From Streptomyces sp. NBC_00483 (GTDB lineage Bacteria; Actinomycetota; Actinomycetes; Streptomycetales; Streptomycetaceae), in NCBI RefSeq assembly GCF_036013745.1, contig NZ_CP107880.1:10044001-10108000 (forward strand): a DNA stretch of 64,000 bases. Reading direction: 5' to 3'. Under the pieces are notes generated by a model, which was given only the letters and a program-made list of their open reading frames with translations, searched no databases and was not told the origin of the DNA. A program made the position numbers and the translations under genes. Below, one piece after another: positions 26,635 through 35,181 of this stretch (the stretch's first letter is position 1; every line of letters starts with the position of its first letter).

Positions 26635-27527
26635 ACGACACCCACGGCCGGTGGCCGAACGGCGCCCGCGCCGCCGTCATGATCACCATCGACCACGATG
26701 CCGACCTCGCCCTCCTGAGCGGCTCGCCCGCCATCGCGGACCGCGGCAAGACCCTGTCCGTCGGCCGCTACGGAACCGACCGGGGCATCGACCGGCTCCT
26801 CGGACTCTTCGCCGAACTCGACGTCCCCACCACGTGGTTCGTGCCAGGACGCAACGCGGAACAGCACTCCGACGCGGTGCGCCGCATCGCGGCCGCCGGA
26901 CACGAGTTGGCCTCCCACGGTGACGCGCACGAGGACTTCCAGCCCTTGACGCTCGACGAGCAGATACGCGCCGTCCACGACGGAGCCGACCGGCTGTGCC
27001 AGGTCACCGGTGCGCCCGTGCGCGGCTTCCGTACCCCTGCCGGGGAGTGGAAGCCGGGACTCGGTGCCCACTTCGCCGCATCGGGCCTCGACTGGTCCTC
27101 CTCGTCACCCGGCGACGACCTGCCCTACCTCCACCCCGGCACGGGCGGTGTCGTCGAGATCCCGGTCCAGTACGAACTGGAGGACCACCAGTACTTCTTC
27201 TTCAACCTCGAACCACCCTTCCCGACGGGCCAGTCGCGCATCGCGTCGTACGCGCACGTCCTCGGCAACTGGACGCAGGAATTCGCGGCACACCACCGCT
27301 ACGGGCTGTGCTACGTGCTGCGGCTGCACCCCGAGGTGACGGGGACACCGGGCAGGATCGGGCTCGTCCGGGACCTGATCACCCACATCAAGGCCCACCC
27401 CGACGTGTGGATCACGACCGGTTCGCCGGTCGCCGACTGGTGGCGGACGAACCACCCGGACAACGACCCCGGCCACCCGGCGGACCTGTTCGCCCGGCTC
27501 CGGGCGGAACGGGAGGCCGCCGTATGA
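26631..27527 (+). CDS. Polysaccharide deacetylase (NodB-fold) family protein 2
   Basis: The 298-residue paralog of the preceding gene keeps the metal motifs (MITIDHDADL aspartate and GHELASHGDAHEDFQ histidines) and the GFRTPAGEWKPG region. ATG at 26631 lies in a 4-bp overlap with gene 1, and its own end overlaps the MmgE/PrpD start the same way. The two proteins share layout but not close identity, so they are either a heteromeric pair or two successive amidohydrolases. No export signal. Confidence 0.88.
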   Translation: MNDTHGRWPNGARAAVMITIDHDADLALLSGSPAIADRGKTLSVGRYGTDRGIDRLLGLFAELDVPTTWFVPGRNAEQHSDAVRRIAAAGHELASHGDAHEDFQPLTLDEQIRAVHDGADRLCQVTGAPVRGFRTPAGEWKPGLGAHFAASGLDWSSSSPGDDLPYLHPGTGGVVEIPVQYELEDHQYFFFNLEPPFPTGQSRIASYAHVLGNWTQEFAAHHRYGLCYVLRLHPEVTGTPGRIGLVRDLITHIKAHPDVWITTGSPVADWWRTNHPDNDPGHPADLFARLRAEREAAV

Positions 27528-28879
27528 CACCGAGCCCCCTTACGCGGCTCGCCAGCCTGATCACCGACACCATGTACGAGCACCTGCCGGAAGCCGCCAC
27601 GCGCAAGGCGACGCTCCACCTCCTGGACACCCTCGGAGCCGGCCTCGCGGGCGCACACAGCGAGGAGACCGGGATCGCCCTCTCGGTGCTCGGCGAGGAG
27701 CGTGGCGAAGCCCCGGTGTGGGGGACGCGCGAGCGACTGACACCACGGGCGGCGGCCCTGGTGAACGGTGTCTCCAGCCACGCCTACGAGGTCGACGACA
27801 CCGGTGGCTGCGACCACTCGGGCGCGGTCGTCGTGCCTGCCGCGCTGGCGGCCGCCGCCGTCGGGGCCACCCCGGTGAGCGGCGCCCGACTGCTCACCGC
27901 GATCGTCCTCGGGTACGACGTGGGCCGCCGGATGCTCGAAGCGCTCGGCGGCTATGAGGCGCACAACGGAGCCGGTTGGCACTCCACCGGAACCTGCGGC
28001 CCCTTCGGTGCGGCGGCCGCGGCAGCCCACGTCCTCGGCCTCACCGCCCGCCAGACGGAGGCGGCCCTCGGCCTGGCGTCCAGCGGCAGCGCGGGCCTTT
28101 GGGCGTTCGTCCACGACGGAGCCATGACCAAGCGGCTGCACGCGGGCCGCGCGGCAGAGAGCGGCCTGCTCGCGGCGCGGATGGCGGCGGCCGGGATGAC
28201 GGGTCCTTCGGCGGTCTTCGACGACACCTGGGGCGGCGTGCTTGCCACGTACGCGGGCAAGGAGGGCGAACCGGGAGCGCTGACCGAGGAGTTGGGGCGG
28301 AACTGGAAGATCATGCGCAGTTCCCTCAAGCCGTACGCCTCGTGCCGGGGCACCCATTCATCGGTCGACGCCCTGCTCGCCATCATGGCCGACGGGAACC
28401 TGGCCGCGGACGACATCGCCACCGTCCACGTGAGCCTGAGCCCGTTCCTGCACGGCATGTGCGGTGGGCGCGAGATCGCGACGACGGCAGCGGCGCAGCT
28501 CAGCCTCCCCTGTGCGCTGGCCGCCGTCATCGCCCATGGTCATGCGGGACTTGAGGCCTACGTCGGCGACACCGTCGACCGGGCTTCATTGCTCGCCGCC
28601 ATGGAGCGCGTCGAGCTCGAGGTGGACGAAGCGATGCGGGCGGAGGAGGAGCCGGTCGTCACCGTGACCAGCACCGACGGGCGACGCTGGTCGCTCCGGG
28701 TCGACGAACCCAGTGGCTCACCGGGGAACCCGCTCTCCGAAGCGGCCGTCCGGGAGAAGTTCCGTGGGCTCGCCGGCCGAGTGCTCCCTGCGGCTCGGGT
28801 CCGGGCGCTGGAGGAGGTCGTGCTCGGCCTGGCGGCGGAAGGGGATGCGCGGGCGCTGGGGGCGAACCTCGCTCCGTAG
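27524..28879 (+). CDS. MmgE/PrpD family protein (2-methylcitrate dehydratase/iminodisuccinate epimerase type)
   Basis: The 451-residue protein has the MmgE/PrpD all-helical domain (HLLDTLGAGLAGAHSEETG, AALVNGVSSHAYEVDDT, NGAGWHSTGTCGPFGAAAA) and the family's KRLHAGRAAESGL and PYASCRGTHSSVDALL motifs. The superfamily includes 2-methylcitrate dehydratase, cis-aconitate decarboxylase and iminodisuccinate epimerase. Its position as last gene of the ArgH-family operon, not beside methylcitrate genes, favours an epimerase or dehydratase acting on the lyase substrate. Four-base overlap at the start shows coupling. Confidence 0.88.
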   Translation: MTPSPLTRLASLITDTMYEHLPEAATRKATLHLLDTLGAGLAGAHSEETGIALSVLGEERGEAPVWGTRERLTPRAAALVNGVSSHAYEVDDTGGCDHSGAVVVPAALAAAAVGATPVSGARLLTAIVLGYDVGRRMLEALGGYEAHNGAGWHSTGTCGPFGAAAAAAHVLGLTARQTEAALGLASSGSAGLWAFVHDGAMTKRLHAGRAAESGLLAARMAAAGMTGPSAVFDDTWGGVLATYAGKEGEPGALTEELGRNWKIMRSSLKPYASCRGTHSSVDALLAIMADGNLAADDIATVHVSLSPFLHGMCGGREIATTAAAQLSLPCALAAVIAHGHAGLEAYVGDTVDRASLLAAMERVELEVDEAMRAEEEPVVTVTSTDGRRWSLRVDEPSGSPGNPLSEAAVREKFRGLAGRVLPAARVRALEEVVLGLAAEGDARALGANLAP

Positions 28880-28896
28880 CGATCCCGCCGAACAAT

Positions 28897-28977
28897 TCTG
28901 CGCACTCGCTGGCGCGCTGCGAAGAAGCGTGCTCAACTATGCGCACGTTCTTGCAAGTTGGTGAGCGAGTCTGCGCA
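28897..28977. promoter_or_regulatory. Triple TMTGCGCA motif upstream of the PHP operon
   Basis: TCTGCGCA (28897-28904), TATGCGCA (28938-28945) and TCTGCGCA (28970-28977) occur in the 154-bp gap before the PHP gene, along with an imperfect dyad GAAGAAGCGTGC/GCACGTTCTTGC around 28921-28954. Probable operator cluster, or partly a terminator of the upstream operon. Confidence 0.35.
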
Positions 28978-29033
28978 GCCCGGGTGATCGCCGGGGGCCG
29001 GCGGCGCTCATGGTGGCACTTCAAGGAGGCCGG

Positions 29034-30485
29034 GTGAGCAGCCGCCGTGTTCTGCGGGAGACCCGCACCATCGACCCCGCGTCGATCACGGAGCAGTATC
29101 TGGACCGTGTCCTCGCCCTCCCGGAGGGCGCCGGCACGCTCCGCGTCGAGTTGGACTTCGAGAAGGTCACCGACTGCTTCCAGCTCTACGCGGCCGCCCT
29201 CGACCCCGACGGGTTCCTGCGCGGCCACGTGCAGTGCCCCGGTGATCCCGGGCCCCGCCGACTGGCCTTCGAGGTGCGGGAGGAGCGCGCCGACCTCGGG
29301 TGCCATGCAGGGCCGCTGCCCGCCGGGGAGTGGACCATCCGCATCGATCTCGACCGGTTCACGCAGGGCGGGAGCTACGAGCTGCGGGTGTATGTGGACG
29401 ATGCGGATGCCGGCGCCGTCACCCCTGTAAGGCGTACGCGAGGTGAGCGGGCGGCACCGGCATCGGCTCCGCAGGCGCCCGCCACTTGGCTGCGCGGCGA
29501 GCTCCACTCGCACTCCCTGCACAGCGACGGCTCCGCCGACCCCCACGCCCTGCTGGACGCCGCCCGCGCCGCCGGGCTCGACTTCCTCGCCGTCAGCGAC
29601 CACTTCACGTCCAGTCACTGGGCGGAACTCGCGCGTCTGGAGGAGCAGGGGGCCGCCGACGGGCTCGTACTCCTGCGGTCCATCGAGCTGACCTCGCACT
29701 TCGGCCACGCCAATCTGCACGGCCTGTCCCGGTGGCCCGGCACCTACGTCGACGCCGAGGGCTGGGACTTCGCCGACGCCGCCCGCGAGGTGCACGCCCA
29801 GGACGGGCTCGTGGGTGTCAACCATCCCTTCAGCGGCCGCCAGGCGTGGCGCAGGGACGACCACACCTGGGACGACGTCGACCTCCTGGAGATCGACAAC
29901 TTCGGTCAGGGCGCCAACAACGACGCGGCCGTCGGGCTGTGGGACCGGCTGCTCGGCGCCGGGCACCGCATCACCGGCGTCGCCGGCACCGACTGCCACC
30001 ACCCCCAGAAGCCCGAACACCGGCTCGGCCAAGTCACCACCGTCGTACGGGCGGAGCGCAGCCGCGAGGGCATCCTCGGCGCGCTGCGGGCGGGCGAGGC
30101 GTACGTGTCCCGCGGGGCCGGGCTGCGGTTGTCCGCCCGTAGCGACTCCGGCGAGTGCACGATGGGTGGGACCGTGGCCGTGTCACCGGGCGGGGCCGTC
30201 CATCTCGACGTAGAGGTCGACACGTCGCGGCCCGCCGTCCTGTTCATCCTGCGGGGCGGGCTGCTCTGGCACATGGAACCAGTGGAGGCCGGAGGGCCCG
30301 CGCGCATCCGTGTGAGCGACCCGCGCCCGCTCCCCGGCCACTACCGCGCCGAGCTGCACGCCTCCAGCGACGACCCCTACTTCTGGGCCTCGTGCAATCG
30401 CTCGCACGCCTCCTCTCTCGCCGTCTCCAACCCCGTGTGGGTCGCCGCCACGACCCGGCGGGAAGCAGAAAGGCACTCCGCATGA
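29034..30485 (+). CDS. CehA/McbA family PHP-type metallohydrolase
   Basis: The 483-residue protein has an N-terminal beta-rich region and then a PHP-type domain: RGELHSHSLHSDGSADPHAL with metal histidines H158 and H160, VSDHFTSS, a VNHPFS motif and a late GTDCHHP. CehA/McbA relatives hydrolyse carbamate or phosphoester substrates with bound metals. GTG at 29034 follows AAGGAGG. The stop overlaps the start of the transporter lipoprotein (ATGA), so hydrolase and importer are made together. No signal peptide, so it acts on imported substrate. A phosphodiester or carbamate are both possible. Confidence 0.82.
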   Translation: MSSRRVLRETRTIDPASITEQYLDRVLALPEGAGTLRVELDFEKVTDCFQLYAAALDPDGFLRGHVQCPGDPGPRRLAFEVREERADLGCHAGPLPAGEWTIRIDLDRFTQGGSYELRVYVDDADAGAVTPVRRTRGERAAPASAPQAPATWLRGELHSHSLHSDGSADPHALLDAARAAGLDFLAVSDHFTSSHWAELARLEEQGAADGLVLLRSIELTSHFGHANLHGLSRWPGTYVDAEGWDFADAAREVHAQDGLVGVNHPFSGRQAWRRDDHTWDDVDLLEIDNFGQGANNDAAVGLWDRLLGAGHRITGVAGTDCHHPQKPEHRLGQVTTVVRAERSREGILGALRAGEAYVSRGAGLRLSARSDSGECTMGGTVAVSPGGAVHLDVEVDTSRPAVLFILRGGLLWHMEPVEAGGPARIRVSDPRPLPGHYRAELHASSDDPYFWASCNRSHASSLAVSNPVWVAATTRREAERHSA

Positions 30486-31486
30486 GATCTGTACGTGTCT
30501 GTGTCCTCGCCGTCACCGCGCTCGCCCTCACCGCATGCAGTTCCGTCGTTGGCGGGCAGAAGTCCGGTGACAGCAAGGGACTTGTCGTCTACACCTCCTC
30601 CGGGCCCGAGGTGACGGCCCCCATCGTGAAGGCCTTCGAGAAGGCCCACCCGGACATCAAGGTGACGCTCACCGCGATCTCCGGTACCGGCCCCCTGATG
30701 AGCCGTATCCAGGGCGAGAAGGCCAACCCCCTCGGTGACGTCGCGTGGGGTGGATCCATCGAGAACTACAAGGCCGTCGCGGGCAAGGGGATCTGGGCAC
30801 CGGCCGAACTCGGCCAGGACAAGCACATGGTGGCCACCGACCCCAAGCACCAGTGGCACGCCACCGATCTGCTCTACCAGGCCATCGCGGTCAACACCGA
30901 CCGCGTCAAGAACCCGGCCGACTACCCGAAGACGATGAAGGACCTCGCCGACCCGAAGTGGAAGAAGGAGGGCGGCATCGGCTTCGCCAACCCCCGTTCC
31001 TCCGGGACCGGTTACTCGGTTCTCGCTGCCATGGTGAGCAAGTACGGCTGGGACTACGTCGACAGGTTCCTCCCCAACGCCAAGGTCACCGACAGCAGTG
31101 ACGCCATGTTCAAGGGCGTACGCAATGGCGAGTTCCCGGTGGCCTTCATCAATGAGGACCTGGGAAATGCCTGGGTGAAGGCCAAGGCGCCGCTCAAGCT
31201 GGTCTATCCGACCGACGTGGTCTCCAACCAGATCGGCGCCGCGGCCGTCATCAAGGACGCGCCCCACACCGCGAACGCGAAGACCTTCGTCGACTACCTC
31301 ATGTCCGCCAAGGGACAGCAGGTCATGAGTGACGCCGTCGGGCGCCGCTCGGCCCGCACCGACCTGCCCGCCCCGTCCGGACTCGCCGAGGGCAAGAGCC
31401 TCCATCTGGCCAAGTCGCCCGAGGAGTTCGTGAGCGAACAGCCGAAGGTACTCGACACGTTCGACGCCGCGTCGGGCGCCAAGTAG
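30482..31486 (+). CDS. ABC transporter substrate-binding lipoprotein (Fe3+/aminoethylphosphonate-type)
   Basis: The 334-residue protein has a signal peptide with lipobox LTAC, then GLVVYTSSGPEVTAPIVKAFEKAHPDI and a WGGSIENYKAV / GIGFANPRSSGTGYS core. This is the FbpA/PhnS-like family 1 binding fold used for ferric ion, 2-aminoethylphosphonate and similar anions. The tyrosine pair of classical ferric-binding proteins is not obvious, so an organic anion is likelier than iron. Overlaps the PHP hydrolase by 4 bp. Confidence 0.88.
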   Translation: MRSVRVCVLAVTALALTACSSVVGGQKSGDSKGLVVYTSSGPEVTAPIVKAFEKAHPDIKVTLTAISGTGPLMSRIQGEKANPLGDVAWGGSIENYKAVAGKGIWAPAELGQDKHMVATDPKHQWHATDLLYQAIAVNTDRVKNPADYPKTMKDLADPKWKKEGGIGFANPRSSGTGYSVLAAMVSKYGWDYVDRFLPNAKVTDSSDAMFKGVRNGEFPVAFINEDLGNAWVKAKAPLKLVYPTDVVSNQIGAAAVIKDAPHTANAKTFVDYLMSAKGQQVMSDAVGRRSARTDLPAPSGLAEGKSLHLAKSPEEFVSEQPKVLDTFDAASGAK

Positions 31487-31507
31487 CGGCGGGCCCCGGA
31501 ACGTCAC

Positions 31508-33199
31508 ATGACCACGACCGACACCCCGCCCGAGGCGAAGACGGGAACCGCTGCCCGGCGGCCCCGCAGACGGCCCGGCATCTGGGTCCTCATCGCCGTC
31601 CTGCTCACCTTGCTGCTGCTCGCCATCGTCGTGCTGCCCCAACTGCGCATCGTCACAGCGGCGTTCAGTGACGGCCACGGCGGGGCGACCCTCGCGCACT
31701 TCGCGGAGTTCTTCACCACCGCCCGCTTCACCGAGGCCCTGTGGCACTCGGTGCTGGTGTCCCTCGTCGCCGGACTGCTGTCGTGCCTGGTGGGGATCCC
31801 GGCGGCGTATCTGCTCGCCCAGTACGACCTGCCGCGGCGCAGCCTCTTCCTCACCCTCGCGACGATGGCGACCGTCTCGCCACCGTTCCTCGGCGCCTAC
31901 GCCTGGGTCATGCTGCTGGGGCGCGGCGGCATCCTCACCGATGTCGTCCCGCTGCCGTTCGACACCATCATCGGGCCGGGCGGCATCATCTGGGTGACCA
32001 TCTGGGCCACCCAGTCGATGACGTTCCTGATCGCCTACGACACCTTCCGGTCCATCGACCCGAGCCTCGACGAGGCCGCCGCGAGCGTGGGCAGCAACCC
32101 GTGGCGCACCCGGCTGCGCATCGTCCTGCCGCTCTCCGTTCCGGCCCTCGTCACCGGCTTCTACACGGCCGCGATGAAGATCTTCGCGGACTTCGGCACC
32201 CCGCTCATCATCGGCGGCGGCTACCGCATGCTCCCGGTGCAGGTCTACAACGAGTTCCTGAGCGAGGTCAGCACCAACCCCGCCCTCGCCTCCTCCGCGA
32301 GCCTCGTCATGCTCACGGTCGCCGGAGCCACCCTCGCCGTGCAGCAGTGGGCACTGCGGCGCAGGACCTACGCGTCGGTGGGCGTGCGGACCCGGCCGCT
32401 GCAGCCGGTCGGCCGGGCCCAGAAGTACCTCATGACCGGCTGGCTCTGCCTGATCTTCTTCGTCTCCTTCGTGCCCCACCTCGTCGTCATCGGGACCAGC
32501 TTCCTGACCTGGCAGACCGGCATCCTGACCTGGACGCCCACCCTCGCCAACTACCGGCAGCTGTTCGCCGAGGACCTGGGCACCATCCTCACCAGCTTCG
32601 TCCTCGCCGGCATCGGATGCGTGCTGTGCATCCTCGTCGGCGTCCTCACCGCCTACATCACGGTGCGCCGCCGCTACCGGGTCCTCGCCCCGGCGCTCAA
32701 CATCATGGTGATGATCCCGTACATCCTGCCGGGCACCGTCCTCGCCATCGGCCTCATCCTCAGCTTCAACAGCGCGCCGCTCATCCTCACCGGGACGGCG
32801 ACCATCATCGTGCTCGCCTATCTGACCCGACGCCTGCCGTACTTCATGAAGTCCGTCGAGGCCGCCATGACCCAGGTGCACCCGGCCCTCGAAGAAGCCG
32901 CGATCAGTGTCGGCGCCAAGCCCCTGCGGGCGTTCCGGCAGGCGACGCTCCCCGCGATCCGGCCGGCCGTGGTCTCCGGCGGCACCGTCGCCTTCCTCCA
33001 GATGATCACCGAACTGAGCGCCACGATCATGGTCTACGCGGTCCCCTTCGTCACGATGACCGTCGTGATCTTCAACAACGCGGTGCAGCCCGGCAGCCCG
33101 TTCGGTGTCGCCTCCGCGATGACCGTCGTCCTGATGGTCAGCGTCTACGTGCCCCTGTACTTCGTCCGGCGCCGCTTCTCCGACCTCAGAACCTCGTGA
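31508..33199 (+). CDS. ABC transporter permease, fused two-domain (FbpB-type)
   Basis: The 563-residue integral membrane protein contains two successive binding-protein-dependent permease domains of about six helices each. EAA loops appear twice (DPSLDEAAASVGSNPWRTR near residue 185 and HPALEEAAISVGAKPLRAF near 460), so one polypeptide forms the whole channel. This fused form is typical of iron(III)/2-aminoethylphosphonate/thiamine-type importers. ATG at 31508, 21 bp after the lipoprotein stop. Confidence 0.92.
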   Translation: MTTTDTPPEAKTGTAARRPRRRPGIWVLIAVLLTLLLLAIVVLPQLRIVTAAFSDGHGGATLAHFAEFFTTARFTEALWHSVLVSLVAGLLSCLVGIPAAYLLAQYDLPRRSLFLTLATMATVSPPFLGAYAWVMLLGRGGILTDVVPLPFDTIIGPGGIIWVTIWATQSMTFLIAYDTFRSIDPSLDEAAASVGSNPWRTRLRIVLPLSVPALVTGFYTAAMKIFADFGTPLIIGGGYRMLPVQVYNEFLSEVSTNPALASSASLVMLTVAGATLAVQQWALRRRTYASVGVRTRPLQPVGRAQKYLMTGWLCLIFFVSFVPHLVVIGTSFLTWQTGILTWTPTLANYRQLFAEDLGTILTSFVLAGIGCVLCILVGVLTAYITVRRRYRVLAPALNIMVMIPYILPGTVLAIGLILSFNSAPLILTGTATIIVLAYLTRRLPYFMKSVEAAMTQVHPALEEAAISVGAKPLRAFRQATLPAIRPAVVSGGTVAFLQMITELSATIMVYAVPFVTMTVVIFNNAVQPGSPFGVASAMTVVLMVSVYVPLYFVRRRFSDLRTS

Positions 33200-33215
33200 C
33201 GGGACTCCACCCAAC

Positions 33216-34358
33216 ATGGCCACAGACCTGCCCGCTTCCGTCGCCTCCGTGGGCGTCACCATCTCCGGTGTCCGCAAGCAGTTCCCCAAGCACCTGGCGC
33301 TGGACGGCATCGACCTGTCCGTCCCCGCCGGGTCCTTCACCACCCTGCTCGGGCCCTCCGGCTGCGGGAAGACCACGCTGCTGCGCATCCTCGCCGGGTT
33401 CGAGACGGCGACCAGCGGTACGGTGAGCTTCGGGGACCGCGACGTGGCGACCGTCCCGCCCTGGAAGCGAGACGTCGGATTCGTGTTCCAGAACTACGCG
33501 CTGTGGCCGCAGATGAGAGTGAGCGAGAATGTCGCGTACGGCCTGAAGCTCCGCAAGCTGGCCAAGGCCGAGATCGCCCGCCGCGTGCACGCGACCCTCG
33601 ACCAGGTCGGCCTCGCCCAGCGCGCCGACGCCTTCCCCGGCCAGCTCTCCGGCGGCCAGCAGCAACGCGTGGCGATGGCACGGGCGTTGGCGCTGCGCCC
33701 GACCGTCCTGCTGCTCGACGAGCCGCTGTCCAACCTCGACGCGAAGATGCGCGTCGACATGCGCCACGAACTGCTCACCCTGCAACGCGAGGCCGGGATC
33801 ACCGCCGTCTACGTCACCCATGACCAGGAGGAGGCGCTGGAGATGTCCGACGTCGTCGCGGTCATGAACAACGGCCGCATCGAACAGGTCGGTTCGCCCT
33901 CCGACATCTACGAGCGTCCCGCGACCTCCTTCGTGGCGTCCTTCGTCGGCCAGGTCACGCTGATCGCGGGACGGCGCACACCGACGGGCTTCGTACCCGA
34001 CCTGCCGTCCGCCCGGCCGCTCGCCGAGATCGCGGAGCGCGCAGGCGGTCTCGATGACGCGCCCTGCCAACTGGCCCTGCGCCCGGAGGACCTGACCGTG
34101 GTCGAGCCCGGGCACGCCGAGTGCCACTGGGAGGGCACCCTCGAGCGCACCACGTACCACGGCAGGGGCCGCACCAGCTCGGTCCGTCTCGCCGACGGCA
34201 CCCGCTGCCTGGTCGCCCATCGCGCGCCGCTGACGGCCCGCCCCGGGGACACGGTCGGAATCCGCGCGCTCGGGGGCTGCCTCGTCCCGCTCGACCGCCC
34301 CGTCAGCCCGGTTCCGGCGCAGGGCGCAGCTGCCGCAGCCACCTCTCCGTCCGGGTGA
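33216..34358 (+). CDS. ABC transporter ATP-binding protein (FbpC/PotA-type)
   Basis: The 380-residue ATPase has Walker A LGPSGCGKTTLLRILAG near residue 44, Q-loop VFQNYALWPQMRV, signature [17 protein letters not shown], Walker B LLLDEPLSNLDAKM and the H-loop YVTHDQEEAL, followed by a C-terminal TOBE-like regulatory domain (CQLALRPEDLTVVEPG). It energises the fused permease. Its last 56 bp overlap the 3' end of the convergent GntR gene, which could give antisense coupling. Confidence 0.93.
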   Translation: MATDLPASVASVGVTISGVRKQFPKHLALDGIDLSVPAGSFTTLLGPSGCGKTTLLRILAGFETATSGTVSFGDRDVATVPPWKRDVGFVFQNYALWPQMRVSENVAYGLKLRKLAKAEIARRVHATLDQVGLAQRADAFPGQLSGGQQQRVAMARALALRPTVLLLDEPLSNLDAKMRVDMRHELLTLQREAGITAVYVTHDQEEALEMSDVVAVMNNGRIEQVGSPSDIYERPATSFVASFVGQVTLIAGRRTPTGFVPDLPSARPLAEIAERAGGLDDAPCQLALRPEDLTVVEPGHAECHWEGTLERTTYHGRGRTSSVRLADGTRCLVAHRAPLTARPGDTVGIRALGGCLVPLDRPVSPVPAQGAAAAATSPSG

Positions 34359-34992
34359 GGTGCGCGCCCGCCGCCGCTGCCGCCGCGGTGGGGTCGTGGG
34401 CGGCGAGCGCGTCGATGAGCGCCTCGTGGCCCTGGTCGCTCGCGGCACGGACCGCCGTGCCCTGCGCGGAGCCGTACACGTTGTAGTGGCGGCCCCGGGA
34501 GCGCAGGACGCCGGCGAGCGCGGCCAGGGTCTCGTTGCCGGAGGCCGCGCAGATCGTGGTGTGGAACTCGTGGTCCAGGTCGTGGAGTTCCTGCTCGTCC
34601 TCGGTCGCGCTCAGGCGCTCCTGCAGCTCCCGCAGCCGCGCGACCACCTTCCCGTCGGCGCGGGCCGCCGCCAGCGCGGCCGCCTGGCACTCCACGGCGC
34701 GCCGGGTGTCGAAGAGTTCCAGGATGCCGTCGAGGGGGAGCACGTCGACCATCGCGGCGAAGCCCGCCAGCATGTGCGCCGGACGCAGCGCGGAGACGAA
34801 CGTGCCCGCGCCGTGCCGGGGTTCGAGCATCCCGAGCGCCGCGAGCGAGCGTACGGCCTCGCGCAGCGAGCCGCGTGACACCCCGAGCCGGGCGCACAGG
34901 TCGGGCTCCGGCGGCAGCTGCGCGCCCGCAGCCAGCTCACCGCTCGCGATCATCGCCCGCAGTCCCGCTGCCGCCGTGTCGGTGGCCGTCAT
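34303..34992 (-). CDS. GntR/FadR (FCD-domain) transcriptional regulator
   Basis: The 229-residue protein carries a GntR winged helix (LRAMIASGELAAGAQLPPEPD, then LGVSRGSLREAVRSLAALG) and a FCD helical domain with DLDHEFHTTICAASGN and a C-terminal GHEALIDALAAHD metal-type histidine. ATG at 34992 follows AAAGGGGG; a 35-codon extension upstream crosses the operator region and is rejected. It converges with the ABC ATPase and is divergent from the class V aminotransferase. The twin palindromes in the intergenic gap are its probable sites. Confidence 0.9.
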   Translation of the reverse strand: MTATDTAAAGLRAMIASGELAAGAQLPPEPDLCARLGVSRGSLREAVRSLAALGMLEPRHGAGTFVSALRPAHMLAGFAAMVDVLPLDGILELFDTRRAVECQAAALAAARADGKVVARLRELQERLSATEDEQELHDLDHEFHTTICAASGNETLAALAGVLRSRGRHYNVYGSAQGTAVRAASDQGHEALIDALAAHDPTAAAAAAGAHLTRTERWLRQLRPAPEPG

Positions 34993-35038
34993 CGTCCTGC
35001 CCCCTTTGTCCTCGCGTCTTGTCCTCGTGTCGTCCGAG

Positions 35039-35052
35039 GAGTCATCCGATGA
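35039..35052. promoter_or_regulatory. Operator copy 1 (TCATCcGATGA palindrome)
   Basis: TCATC-c-GATGA palindrome at 35042-35052 inside a 14-mer (35039-35052) whose exact reverse complement recurs at 35158-35171. It lies 47 bp before the GntR start, where a repressor would block gntR transcription. Confidence 0.65.
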
Positions 35053-35060
35053 ATCTGGCA

Positions 35061-35098
35061 GGTGGTTGTGAGGAAGATTTTCAGGATTCCCAACCACC
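35061..35098. promoter_or_regulatory. Central hairpin between the twin operators
   Basis: GGTGGTTG at 35061-35068 pairs with CAACCACC at 35091-35098; after a 3-nt bulge GGAA (35072-35075) pairs with TTCC (35087-35090), leaving an 11-nt loop. It sits midway between the two operator copies and might be another protein site or a divergent terminator. Confidence 0.5.
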
Positions 35099-35156
35099 CC
35101 TGTTCAGCGGGCAATTTACCGCCTACGGTCCTGCGAGTACGACCCGACCGGACACA

Positions 35157-35171
35157 GTCATCGGATGACTC
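35157..35171. promoter_or_regulatory. Operator copy 2 (GTCATCgGATGAC palindrome)
   Basis: Perfect 6-bp arms GTCATC-g-GATGAC (35157-35169), the inverted duplicate of copy 1, centred 116 bp from it. It touches the ribosome site of the aminotransferase gene (ATG 35182), suited to repression of that operon, possibly by looping with copy 1. Confidence 0.65.
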
Positions 35172-35181
35172 GCGGAGTGAC

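Noticed and set aside
30377..33388. Long minus-strand open frame opposite the ABC transporter genes
   Set aside because: Overlaps clear transporter genes; its translation is low-complexity and matches no family.
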